Shown here in pieces: positions 1 to 8,441 of a stretch of DNA of 64,000 nucleotides (the first letter of the stretch is position 1; each line of letters begins with the position of its first letter). The position numbers were made by a program, and so were the translations under genes. The stretch is taken from contig LNDV01000010.1 in the NCBI GenBank assembly GCA_001464765.1, positions 62,001 through 126,000 on the forward strand, given 5' to 3'. The stretch is from Betaproteobacteria bacterium Ga0077526 (GTDB lineage Bacteria; Pseudomonadota; Gammaproteobacteria; Burkholderiales; Ga0077523). The notes under the pieces are model-generated. The model had not been told where the DNA came from, ran no database searches, and saw only the letters and a list, made by a program, of their open reading frames with translations.

Positions 1-233
1 TCATGCTGGATGGACGTGAGCCGTTCCGCGAGATCGCGTGCGTGATGGTTGAACACGTAACTCAGGGCAGCGACGCAGAAGGGCGCCTCGTCCCGGGCGA
101 GACTTTCCGCGCTCAGCATGTCACGGAGGATGTCCCGGACCGCTTCCGAGCGGTTCTGGTAGCCCTTGCGCTGGATCAGGTCGTCGAAGGCGCGGGCGAG
201 GTCCTGGCTGAGTGAGATCGTGAATCGTTCCAT
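1..233 (-). CDS. nikR: Nickel-responsive regulator NikR, N-terminal part (runs off the window)
   Basis: Ribbon-helix-helix repressor that senses Ni(II) and shuts down nickel uptake. The visible 77 residues begin MERFTISLSQDLARAFDDL and include QRKGYQNRSEAVRDILRDML, the classic NikR DNA-binding domain (compare RRGYNNRSEAIRDILRSAL of E. coli NikR). They then enter the ACT-like metal domain (ALSYVFNHHARDLAERLTSIQH). The start is the ATG at 233. The remaining half, which carries most of the nickel ligands, lies outside the window. It is divergent from a TonB-dependent receptor, which is the likely target. The family assignment is seen directly in the sequence; the target is inferred. Confidence 0.9.
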   Translation of the reverse strand, partial: MERFTISLSQDLARAFDDLIQRKGYQNRSEAVRDILRDMLSAESLARDEAPFCVAALSYVFNHHARDLAERLTSIQH

Positions 234-256
234 GGTTCGAAGGGGTCTTGAAGACG

Positions 257-286
257 TTGCGATTGTGCGCCGGGAGTGTGTATGAT
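257..286 (+). promoter_or_regulatory. Sigma-70-like promoter of the TonB-dependent receptor
   Basis: TTGCGA (257-262) and TATGAT (281-286) are separated by 18 bp, giving 4/6 and 5/6 matches to the consensus. Transcription would start near 293, about 70 bases before the receptor start codon. The -10 box lies inside the NikR-like operator, which would explain repression by occlusion. Confidence 0.55.
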
Positions 287-306
287 GAATTAAAAACGTA
301 TCCTAC
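280..306. promoter_or_regulatory. NikR-like operator
   Basis: GTATGA-N15-TCCTAC is an imperfect inverted repeat around an A/T-rich centre (GAATTAAAAACG). The known E. coli NikR site is GTATGA-N16-TCATAC with a similar centre, so the left half-site is identical and the right half-site matches 5/6 with one base less spacing. It sits between nikR and the receptor and overlaps the receptor's -10 box. Confidence 0.5.
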
Positions 307-364
307 TACTTACCTGCTTCCCCAATCCGTCTCCCTGGCGCGAACCGGGGAGAGGAGACCGCCC

Positions 365-2473
365 ATGACCAGCAAGCGATGCCCACCACGACCGATCCGC
401 AGTTTCCGCTGGGTCCTCACTGGCGCGCTGGCCGTCACGCCTGCCGTGCACGCCCACCAGGAGGTGGCGGCGCCGACAGTGCATGTGATCGGGCACTACG
501 AAACCGGCATCCGGACATCCGACTCCGCGAGCGAAGGCGGGGTGACGTCGAAGCGGATCGAGACCCGTCCCCTTCTGCGCACGGGCGAGATCGTGGAATT
601 GGTGCCCGGAATGATCGTCACCCAGCACAGCGGGGACGGCAAGGCGAACCAGTACTTCCTCCGCGGATACAACCTGGACCACGGGACCGACTTCGCCCTG
701 TGGGTGGACGGCATGCCGGTCAACATGCCGACGCACGGCCACGGTCAGGGCTACGCCGACATCAACTTCGTCATTCCGGAACTGGTCTCGCGCGTCGGCT
801 TCCGGAAAGGCCCCTACTACGCGGAAGAAGGCGACTTCTCCTCGGCGGGCGTTGCCCGCATTCGATACTTCGACAAGCTGCCGAACGGCATTGCCAGTGT
901 CACCCTCGGTTCCAACAATTTCCGGCGCGGCGTCCTGGCCAACTCGACGGAATTCGCGTCCGGCAACCTGCTCTACGGGCTCGAAGTCGTCGGCAACAAC
1001 GGGCCCTGGGACCTCGAGCAGAAGCTCCGCAAGTTGAATGCCGTGCTGCGCTACAGCCAGGGCAATGAACGCGATGGGTTCTCCTTCACCGTCATGGGCT
1101 ACGAGTCGAAGTGGAACGCCACCGACCAGATTCCCCAGCGTGCGGTGGACAGCGGCCTCATCGGCCTCTATGGCAACCTCGATCCCACGGACGGCGGACG
1201 CACCCATCGCTACAGCGCCTCGTTCTCCGGCAACAGGCCCCTCGCCAAGGGCTCGCTGCGAGTCGACAGCTACCTGATCAACTACGGCCTCGACCTCTGG
1301 TCGAACTTCACGTACTTCGCGGCCAATCCGGTGACGGGCGACCAGTTCCAGCAGAAGGACAGCCGCACCGTTTACGGTTTCAATCCCAGCTACGCCGTGG
1401 TGACGCCCTTCATGGGCATCGAGACCGTGACGACGGTCGGCATGCAGTCACGCTACGACGACATCCGTCGCGTTGCGCTCTACGACACCCAGGCGCGCTC
1501 GATCACCGGTACCACCCGCGAGGACTCGGTGCGGCAGATGAGTGTCGGTCTGTACGTACAGAACTCGGCGCAGTGGTTGTCATGGTTCCGCACCCTGGCG
1601 GGCGTCCGGATGGATCACTACCGTTTCGACGTCAACAGCAACCTTGCGGCGAACTCCGGCAAGCGAACGGACAACCTGTTCTCCCCGAAGCTCTCGCTCA
1701 TCTTCGGCCCGTGGGCCCAGACCGAATACTTCGTGAACGCGGGCTACGGTTTCCACAGCAACGACGCGCGCGGCACCGTCATCCGCGTGGACCCCAAGGA
1801 CCCGAACACGCTGGTGGATCGCGTGAAACCTCTGGTGCGCACGCGAGGTGCCGAGCTGGGGATTCGCACGGAAATCATCCCCAACATCCAGAGCTCGCTT
1901 GCGCTGTGGGGACTCAAGCAGGATTCCGAACTGCTGTTCGTCGGGGATGCCGGTACCACCGAGGCGAGTTTCCCCAGCGAGCGGCGCGGCGTCGAATGGA
2001 TCAACTACGCGCGACCGGTCGATTGGATACTAATCGACGCGGAACTTGCCATCACGCGTGCGCGGTTCGTCAACAATCCCGCTGGGGATCGGATCCCCGG
2101 CGCAGTGGAACGGGTGGCCACGCTGGGGGTGACCGTCGACGGCTTCGGTCCGTGGTTCGGTGCGCTGCAGGTCCGGCACTTCGGCCCCCGTCCGCTGATC
2201 GAGGACAACTCGCAGCGCTCCCAGGGAACGACCATCGCGAATCTCCGGCTCGGATATACACTCGAGAAGGATCTCCGGATCCATCTGGATGTGTTGAACC
2301 TCTTCGGCAGTCGCCGGGATGACATCACTTACTTTTACGGGTCGTGCCTGCGCAGCGAAGTGGGGATCGTGCCCGGGTGTCAGGGCGGAGGCGGGGGAGA
2401 CGGCGTGAACGACAGGCATTTCCACCCGGTGGAGCCCCGGCAGTTGCGTGTGACCCTTGTCGGGCGCTTCTGA
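365..2473 (+). CDS. TonB-dependent outer-membrane receptor, probably for nickel or another metal chelate
   Basis: A 702-residue outer-membrane receptor. The ATG at 365 is preferred over an upstream in-frame start at 248, because it follows a GGAGAGGAG ribosome site and gives a signal peptide ending AVHA; a start at 248 would precede the promoter. The plug domain follows (RTGEIVELVPGMIVTQHSG, then QYFLRGYNLDHGTDFALWVDG) with a histidine-rich stretch MPTHGHGQGYAD, then the barrel and a terminal LVGRF ending in Phe. The receptor imports a ligand energised by TonB. Adjacency to nikR and an operator-like site suggests nickel. The plug type also occurs in receptors of unknown substrate, so the ligand is an inference. 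Confidence 0.85.
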   Translation: MTSKRCPPRPIRSFRWVLTGALAVTPAVHAHQEVAAPTVHVIGHYETGIRTSDSASEGGVTSKRIETRPLLRTGEIVELVPGMIVTQHSGDGKANQYFLRGYNLDHGTDFALWVDGMPVNMPTHGHGQGYADINFVIPELVSRVGFRKGPYYAEEGDFSSAGVARIRYFDKLPNGIASVTLGSNNFRRGVLANSTEFASGNLLYGLEVVGNNGPWDLEQKLRKLNAVLRYSQGNERDGFSFTVMGYESKWNATDQIPQRAVDSGLIGLYGNLDPTDGGRTHRYSASFSGNRPLAKGSLRVDSYLINYGLDLWSNFTYFAANPVTGDQFQQKDSRTVYGFNPSYAVVTPFMGIETVTTVGMQSRYDDIRRVALYDTQARSITGTTREDSVRQMSVGLYVQNSAQWLSWFRTLAGVRMDHYRFDVNSNLAANSGKRTDNLFSPKLSLIFGPWAQTEYFVNAGYGFHSNDARGTVIRVDPKDPNTLVDRVKPLVRTRGAELGIRTEIIPNIQSSLALWGLKQDSELLFVGDAGTTEASFPSERRGVEWINYARPVDWILIDAELAITRARFVNNPAGDRIPGAVERVATLGVTVDGFGPWFGALQVRHFGPRPLIEDNSQRSQGTTIANLRLGYTLEKDLRIHLDVLNLFGSRRDDITYFYGSCLRSEVGIVPGCQGGGGGDGVNDRHFHPVEPRQLRVTLVGRF

Positions 2474-2494
2474 CGCCGGCGCAAAGAACCCGGG

Positions 2495-3646
2495 CTATCC
2501 GCCTGCAATCACCCGTCCCATCCGATCGAGCGCTTCGACGAGTTGCGAGCGCGGGCAACCGAAGTTGAGGCGAAGAAATCCTGGCGTGCCGAAGTCCGCG
2601 CCTTCGTAGAGTCCGACCCCGCCGTCTTCGAATGCCTTGCGCGGATCCGCCATGCCGCTCCCGCGGCAGTCGAGCCACGCGAGGTACGTGGCTTCCACGG
2701 GCGTCATGGAGTACCCCGGCCAGCGCGACACGCGTTCCGAAACGAGATCGCGGTTCCTGCGCAGATACTCCACGAGCGCCTTTCGCCAGGGCTCGCCATC
2801 CCGGTAAGCCGCAAGCGTGGCCCACAGTCCGATGGTCATGGGACGATGAACGATACCGTGCATCACGCCCGTCACCCGCGCGCGCAACGCGCGATCGGGG
2901 ATGATCGCGAACGCGCTTCCGAGTCCGGGCAGGTTGAAGGTCTTGGACGCCGCCATGAGCGTGATGGTGCGTGCTGCCACCTCTTCGCCGAGTGAAGCGA
3001 AGGGAATGTGTCGCACACCTTCATCCAGCACGAGACCGCAGTGGATCTCGTCCGAGCACACGACGAGATTGCGCCTCAGACACACCTCGGCGAGCGCTTC
3101 GAGTTCGCTGCGGTCGTAGGCACGTCCAACCGGGTTATGCGGATTGCACAGCAGGAATAGTCGACTGCGATCCGTGACGGCGCTCTCCAGGCTGGCGGCC
3201 GGGAAACGCCATCGCTGCCCTTCCAGCGCGAGAGGAACTCGGACACAACGCCGTTGCGCGTTCACCGGCGCCGAGAGGAACGGAGGATAGATCGGAACGC
3301 CCGTGATCACCTCGTCTCCGGGCTCGCCAACCGCGCGGCACACGATGTTGAGACCCGACACGAGGCCGGGCAGCCAGACGAACGATTCATGCTTGGGCGC
3401 CCAGCCATAGCTTTCCGCCAGGCGGGCGATGATGCTCTCGGCGAGCTCCGGGCCCGGCTCCACGTAACCGAAGACACCGTGGTCCACGCGCGCGTGCAAG
3501 GCCGAAAGGACCTCCGGGGGCGAGCGGAAATCCATGTCGGCGACCCACATCGGGATCACGTCCCGGCCCCGGTAGCGATCCCATTTGAGACTCCAGGTAC
3601 CGGAGCGGTCGAGCGTCGAGTCGAAGTCGTAGACGGTGCCGGTCAT
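2495..3646 (-). CDS. patB: PatB/MalY-type cystathionine beta-lyase (class I/II aminotransferase fold)
   Basis: A 383-residue PLP enzyme of the MalY/PatB family, which splits cystathionine or related C-S substrates to thiol, pyruvate and ammonia. Visible marks are the N-terminal PMWVADMDF motif, LCNPHNPVGRAY, CSDEIHCGLVL (PLP-binding Asp) and the lysine loop AASKTFNLPGLGSAFAII. The start is the ATG at 3646, which overlaps the mfd stop codon as ATGA, so it is probably co-translated with mfd. A longer in-frame start at 3691 would lie inside mfd and is less likely. The precise substrate cannot be read from sequence. Confidence 0.88.
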   Translation of the reverse strand: MTGTVYDFDSTLDRSGTWSLKWDRYRGRDVIPMWVADMDFRSPPEVLSALHARVDHGVFGYVEPGPELAESIIARLAESYGWAPKHESFVWLPGLVSGLNIVCRAVGEPGDEVITGVPIYPPFLSAPVNAQRRCVRVPLALEGQRWRFPAASLESAVTDRSRLFLLCNPHNPVGRAYDRSELEALAEVCLRRNLVVCSDEIHCGLVLDEGVRHIPFASLGEEVAARTITLMAASKTFNLPGLGSAFAIIPDRALRARVTGVMHGIVHRPMTIGLWATLAAYRDGEPWRKALVEYLRRNRDLVSERVSRWPGYSMTPVEATYLAWLDCRGSGMADPRKAFEDGGVGLYEGADFGTPGFLRLNFGCPRSQLVEALDRMGRVIAGG

Positions 3647-6600
3647 GGGCGCTTCTTGGCAGTTGACGGGGTCTCGGTCGCGGGTTCGCAAAGGTCCTTG
3701 AGGATCTCACGAACCCGCACGATACGCATCGCGACTTCGGAGAGCTTGGTCTCGATGCGCAGCTTCTCGGGGCCGGCGAGGCGCCATCCCTTGCGTGACT
3801 GGATGAGCGAGATGATGCGGGCCGGCTCGATTGGCGGGTTCGGTCGGAAGGTGAGCACGATCTGTTCGGGGGCCGCGTCGATCCGCACGACACCGAGCGG
3901 CTCCGCCATCAGCCGCAGACGATGCGTCTCCACCAGCGCCTTCGCGGGGTCGGGCAGACGTCCGAAGCGATCGACGATCTCCTCGCCGAGCTTTTCCAAA
4001 GACTCGACGTTCTCGCAGCCGGCGAGGCGCTTGTAGAGCACCAGCCGCGCGTGGACGTCGTTGCAGTAGTCGCTCGGCAGCAGGGCAGGGGCGTGGAGGT
4101 TGATCTCCACCGTGGCGTGCAGCGGTCCTTCGAGGTCTGGCTCCTTGCCATTTCGCAGGGAGCGCACGGCATGGTTCAGCATGTCGATGTACAGGCTGAA
4201 GCCCACCTGCTGCATCTCGCCGCTCTGCGAATCCCCCAGGACTTCACCCGCGCCGCGGATCTCCAGGTCGTGCATCGCCAGATAGAAGCCGGAGCCGAGT
4301 TCTTCCATCATCTGGATTGCCTCGAGCCGCTTCTTCGCCTGGGCGGTGATGGCTTCCTCGTCGGGCGTCATCAGATAGGCGTAGGCCTGGTGATGCGACC
4401 GGCCGACCCGGCCCCGGAGCTGATGCAGCTGGGCGAGACCGAACCGATCTGCACGATTGATGATGATCGTGTTGGCCGTGGGAACGTCGATGCCGGTCTC
4501 GATGATCGTCGTGCACAGCAGCACGTTGAACCGGGCCTGATAGAAGTCACGCATCGCGTGTTCCAGGTCGCGCTCGCCCATCTGCCCGTGGGCGACGCGG
4601 ATGCGCGCTTCCGGGAGCAGCGCCTGGAGCTTGGCCTCCCAGTTGCCGATGGTCTCGACTTCGTTGTGGAGGAAGTACACCTGGCCGCCGCGCTTGAGTT
4701 CCCGCAGAACGGCCTCGCGCACGAGTCCTTCGGAGAATCGCGACACGAACGTCTTGATCGCGAGCCGACGCTGCGGCGCAGTGGCAATCACGGAGAACTC
4801 GCGCAGACCTTCCAGCGACATCGCGAGCGTTCTCGGAATTGGCGTCGCGGTGAGCGTGAGCACGTCGACTTCCGCGCGGAGCTGCTTCAGGCGCTCCTTC
4901 TGCCGCACACCGAAACGGTGCTCCTCGTCGATGATCACCAGGCCCAGATTGTGGAACTTCACGTCGGCCGAGAGCAGCTTGTGCGTCCCGATGACGATGT
5001 CGATGGATCCCTGTTCGATGCCCTTGACCGCGGCGGCGGCTTCCTTCGTCGTGCGAAAACGCGACAGTTCCGCGAGGCGCACGGGCCACTCGGAGAAGCG
5101 GTTCGAGAAGTTCTGGAAATGCTGTTCGGCGAGCAGTGTGGTCGGCACGAGCACGGCGACCTGCTTGCCGTCGGCCACCGCGACGAATGCGGCGCGCAGT
5201 GCGACCTCGGTCTTGCCGAAGCCCACGTCGCCGCAGATCAGACGGTCCATGGGCTTGCCGGACTGGAGATCCGCGATCACAGAGGTGATCGCGGCGGCCT
5301 GGTCCGGTGTCTCCTCGAACGGGAAGCCTGCGGAGAAGGTTTCGTAGTCCTGCGGCTTCACGGTGAACGCATGACCCTCCCGCGCGGCCCGCTTGGCATA
5401 CAGGTGCAGGAGTTCCGCTGCGGTATCCCGCACCTGTTGCGCCGCCTTGCGGCGGGCCTTCTGCCAGTCGCCGCTGCCGAGGCGATGCAGCGTCACGGAC
5501 TCCTGGGCCGCACCCGCATAGCGGCTGATCACCTGCAACTGGGACACGGGCACGTAGAGGCGATCGCCGCCGTCGTACTCCAGCAGCAGGAACTCGCCGG
5601 GGTCGTCGCCGAGTTCCATCGTCACCAGGCCCAGGTACCGGCCGATGCCGTGGTTCTCGTGGACGACGGGATCGCCGACCTTGACTTCGGAGAGATCGCG
5701 GAGGACGTTCTCCGCGGAGGTCCGCTTCTCCCGCTCGCGGCTGCGGGCGCGTGACGACAGGGCGTAGAGCTCCGTTTCCGTCACGAACGCAACACCGGCT
5801 GCGGGGAGAGCGAAGCCGTCGGCGAGCGGCGAAACGGTGAGCGCCAGGCGATCCGTGCCGGCCAGGAACTCCGCAGCCGTCTCTGCGCTCGTCGGCTCGA
5901 AGTCGTGGGTCCGGAGGAACTCGAGCATGGTTTCGCGCCGGCCCGGCCCGTCGGCGCTTAGCAGGATGCGTCCCGGAAACCCCTTGGCAAACGCGCGGAA
6001 CACGCTCAGCGGATCCTGGGCGCGGCGGTCGACGGCGAGCGGCGGCAGGGCCTGCACCTGGAGATCCTCGCTGGCTTCGCCGCGACCGAGTTCCACGCGC
6101 CCATAGGGCTTCAGCGACGTGAAGAACTCTTCGTCGCGCTGGTAGAGCGCAGCCGGGGGCAGGATGGGCTGATTCGCGTCTCCCCGCAGCAGGTCGTACC
6201 GCGATTGCGTATCGCGCCAGAACCCGGCGATGGCTGCAGACACGTCGCCCTGCAGGGCGATGACGGTGTCCTCCGGCAGGTAATCCGTGATGACCGCCGT
6301 CTCTTCGAAGAAAAGCGGCAGGTAGTACTCGATGCCCGGTGGCGTCGAGCCGGTTCCGATGTCCTTGTACAGCCGGCGCTTGGAGGGGTCGCCTTCGAAT
6401 ACCTCGCGAAAGCGCCGACGGAACTGGGTGCGGCCTTCCTCGTCGAGCGGGAACTCCCGCGCGGGCAGCAGCCGGACGGAATCCACGGCGTAGATGCTTC
6501 GCTGCGTGTCGACGTCGAAGGTGCGGATCGATTCGATGTCCTCGTCGAACAGGTCGATCCGGTAGGGCACGGCCGAGCCCATGGGGAACAGGTCGATGAG

Positions 6601-7092
6601 ACCGCCGCGGTAGCTGTACTCGCCGGGTGCGACGACCTGGGACACGTTGGAGTAGCCCGCCATGGTGAGCTGCGATCGGAAGGTGTCCGGATCGAGTCGC
6701 GTGCCTTTCTTGAAGAAGAAGGTGTACGCGCTGAGGTAGGTGCGGGGTGCAAGACGCATGAGTGCGGTCGTCACCGGCACGATCACTACATCCACTTCGT
6801 GCCGCCCGAGCAGGTACAGCGTTTCCAGACGCTCGGACACGAGGTCCTGGTGCGGGGAGAAGGTGTCGTAGGGCAGGGTCTCCCAGTCGGGGAGCAGGTG
6901 CGTCTCGAGATCCGGTGCCAGCCACCGCAGTTCTGCGCCGAGGCGCTGGGCGTCCAGTGCGGTGGCGGTGATGATCGCAAGCGGTTTGTGCCGCTGCGCC
7001 AGTTCGGCGAGCACCAGCGCATCGGAGGAGCCCGCGAGCGGACCGGTGAACAGGCGTTGGCCCCGGACAGGGACCGGATACGAAAGCAGCAT
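3643..7092 (-). CDS. mfd: Transcription-repair coupling factor Mfd
   Basis: 1149 residues, the normal length for Mfd, which displaces RNA polymerase stalled at DNA lesions and recruits UvrA. The N-terminal UvrB-like modules are followed by the RNA-polymerase-interacting domain (VGDPVVHENHGIGRYLGL). The translocase then has Walker A GDVGFGKT at residues 621-628 and Walker B DEEH at 722-725, the helicase motifs LTATPIPRTL and QLRGRVGRS, and a C-terminal TRCF domain. No damage to any motif is visible. It is divergent from ispD across about 105 bp. Confidence 0.97.
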   Translation of the reverse strand: MLLSYPVPVRGQRLFTGPLAGSSDALVLAELAQRHKPLAIITATALDAQRLGAELRWLAPDLETHLLPDWETLPYDTFSPHQDLVSERLETLYLLGRHEVDVVIVPVTTALMRLAPRTYLSAYTFFFKKGTRLDPDTFRSQLTMAGYSNVSQVVAPGEYSYRGGLIDLFPMGSAVPYRIDLFDEDIESIRTFDVDTQRSIYAVDSVRLLPAREFPLDEEGRTQFRRRFREVFEGDPSKRRLYKDIGTGSTPPGIEYYLPLFFEETAVITDYLPEDTVIALQGDVSAAIAGFWRDTQSRYDLLRGDANQPILPPAALYQRDEEFFTSLKPYGRVELGRGEASEDLQVQALPPLAVDRRAQDPLSVFRAFAKGFPGRILLSADGPGRRETMLEFLRTHDFEPTSAETAAEFLAGTDRLALTVSPLADGFALPAAGVAFVTETELYALSSRARSREREKRTSAENVLRDLSEVKVGDPVVHENHGIGRYLGLVTMELGDDPGEFLLLEYDGGDRLYVPVSQLQVISRYAGAAQESVTLHRLGSGDWQKARRKAAQQVRDTAAELLHLYAKRAAREGHAFTVKPQDYETFSAGFPFEETPDQAAAITSVIADLQSGKPMDRLICGDVGFGKTEVALRAAFVAVADGKQVAVLVPTTLLAEQHFQNFSNRFSEWPVRLAELSRFRTTKEAAAAVKGIEQGSIDIVIGTHKLLSADVKFHNLGLVIIDEEHRFGVRQKERLKQLRAEVDVLTLTATPIPRTLAMSLEGLREFSVIATAPQRRLAIKTFVSRFSEGLVREAVLRELKRGGQVYFLHNEVETIGNWEAKLQALLPEARIRVAHGQMGERDLEHAMRDFYQARFNVLLCTTIIETGIDVPTANTIIINRADRFGLAQLHQLRGRVGRSHHQAYAYLMTPDEEAITAQAKKRLEAIQMMEELGSGFYLAMHDLEIRGAGEVLGDSQSGEMQQVGFSLYIDMLNHAVRSLRNGKEPDLEGPLHATVEINLHAPALLPSDYCNDVHARLVLYKRLAGCENVESLEKLGEEIVDRFGRLPDPAKALVETHRLRLMAEPLGVVRIDAAPEQIVLTFRPNPPIEPARIISLIQSRKGWRLAGPEKLRIETKLSEVAMRIVRVREILKDLCEPATETPSTAKKRP

Positions 7093-7197
7093 CGTGGATC
7101 GGGAAGGCGGTGGGAGCGCGATTGTAGTGGCCGGAGACTACCTGACTGGCAGCCTTCCCCGGATAATCCGGCTTTCGACCCGACTTCGTGCGAATAA

Positions 7198-7914
7198 GTG
7201 CCAACCGAACGCATCTGGGCCCTCGTCCCGGCCGCCGGCAGCGGCGCCCGCTTCGGGCAGGCGACGCCCAAGCAGTATCTCCCGCTCGCAGGGCGTCCGC
7301 TCATCGCCCACTGCCTCGCCACGCTCTGCAACCATCCCGATGTTGCCGGCGTCGCGTTAGTGCTGTCGCCGGACGATCAGGGCTTCGACGCAATCGACAC
7401 CGCGCGCTGGGGCGATCGCCTGCGCGTGCTTCGCTGCGGCGGCGCCACCCGGGCGCAGACCGTGCTGAACGGCCTGCGCGAGATGGCCACGCAATGTCAG
7501 GAGTCCGACTGGGTGATGGTGCACGACGCGGCGCGTCCGTGCCTGTCGCCGACGCTGATCGACCGGCTCATCGACGCTTTGCGAGACGATCCGGTGGGCG
7601 GCATTCTCGCCGTTCCGGTTGCCGACACACTGAAGCGCGCCGATGCCGCGGGGCGCATCGAGGCCACCGTCCCGCGACAGAGTCTCTGGGCCGCGCAGAC
7701 GCCGCAGATGTTTCGTCTCGGTCTGCTCATCCGCGCGCTGTCACAGGGTTCCGGTGTCGAGGTCACGGACGAGGCTTCCGCGGTGGAATCGCTGGGGCTC
7801 AAGCCCAGGCTGGTGCCGGGCGATCCGATCAACCTGAAGGTGACCTATCCGGACGACCTGCGCTCTGCGGAGCGCCATCTCGTCGACTTGTCGGGGGAGA
7901 ACATCACGCCATGA
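7198..7914 (+). CDS. ispD: 2-C-methyl-D-erythritol 4-phosphate cytidylyltransferase IspD
   Basis: 238 residues. It transfers CMP to MEP in the non-mevalonate isoprenoid pathway in the cytosol. The CTP-binding motif is [20 protein letters not shown], followed by [25 protein letters not shown] and VTDEASAVE, all at family positions. The start is a GTG at 7198. Its stop overlaps the next start as ATGA, so ispD and ispF form a coupled pair catalysing nearby steps of the pathway. Confidence 0.97.
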   Translation: MPTERIWALVPAAGSGARFGQATPKQYLPLAGRPLIAHCLATLCNHPDVAGVALVLSPDDQGFDAIDTARWGDRLRVLRCGGATRAQTVLNGLREMATQCQESDWVMVHDAARPCLSPTLIDRLIDALRDDPVGGILAVPVADTLKRADAAGRIEATVPRQSLWAAQTPQMFRLGLLIRALSQGSGVEVTDEASAVESLGLKPRLVPGDPINLKVTYPDDLRSAERHLVDLSGENITP

Positions 7915-8402
7915 CGATTCGCATCGGCCAGGGCTTCGACGTGCACGCGCTGATCGAGGGGCGCCCGCTCGTGATCGGCGGCGTGACCATTCCGTATCCG
8001 CTGGGGCTGCTCGGGCATTCCGACGCCGATGTCCTGCTCCACGCGATCACCGACGCGCTGCTCGGTGCGGCGGGGCTCGGCGACATCGGCCGGCATTTTC
8101 CGGATACCGATCCGGCGTTCGCCGGTGCGGACAGTCGAGTGCTGCTGCGGGAAACCGTGCGCAGGGTTCGCGAGGCGGGTTACGAGGTAGGCAATGTCGA
8201 CGCGACGATCATCGCGCAGGCACCCAAGATGGCGCCGCACATTCCGGCCATGGTGAAGCACATTGCCGCGGACCTCGATGTCGATGAGTCCTGCGTCAAC
8301 GTGAAGGCCAAGACCACTGAGCGCCTCGGTTTCACCGGGCGAGGAGAGGGGATTGCCGCCGAGGCGGTGGCCTTGCTGAATCGTACCGGCACGGAGAGCT
8401 GA
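7911..8402 (+). CDS. ispF: 2-C-methyl-D-erythritol 2,4-cyclodiphosphate synthase IspF
   Basis: 163 residues. It cyclises CDP-ME-2-phosphate to MEcPP with loss of CMP, as a trimer with Zn(II). Visible motifs are [10 protein letters not shown] (metal-binding Asp and His), [21 protein letters not shown] (His ligand and substrate loop), [11 protein letters not shown] and the C-terminal [16 protein letters not shown]. The ATG at 7911 overlaps the ispD stop. The two enzymes are separate proteins here, not the fused IspDF form. Confidence 0.97.
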   Translation: MTIRIGQGFDVHALIEGRPLVIGGVTIPYPLGLLGHSDADVLLHAITDALLGAAGLGDIGRHFPDTDPAFAGADSRVLLRETVRRVREAGYEVGNVDATIIAQAPKMAPHIPAMVKHIAADLDVDESCVNVKAKTTERLGFTGRGEGIAAEAVALLNRTGTES

Positions 8403-8410
8403 CGCGGGCA

Positions 8411-8436
8411 AAGGCGCATCCCGAAGGCCGCGCCTT
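8411..8436. terminator. Possible weak bidirectional terminator hairpin
   Basis: AAGGCGC and GCGCCTT pair across a 12-base loop in the 39-bp gap between the convergent ends of ispF and prsT. There is no T run, so this is a weak call based on position and pairing only. Confidence 0.3.
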
Positions 8437-8441
8437 CTGCA

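Noticed and set aside
248..364. Longer N-terminus of the TonB-dependent receptor
   Set aside because: The stretch contains the promoter and operator; the ATG at 365 has a ribosome site and yields a proper signal peptide.
3922..5754. 610-codon plus-strand open frame inside mfd
   Set aside because: It is antisense to conserved Mfd domains, has no recognisable motif, and long open frames on the opposite strand are common in GC-rich genes.
7159..7171. 13-bp palindrome CCGGATAATCCGG between mfd and ispD
   Set aside because: Too short and isolated to assign; it may simply overlap a -10 box of the ispD promoter.
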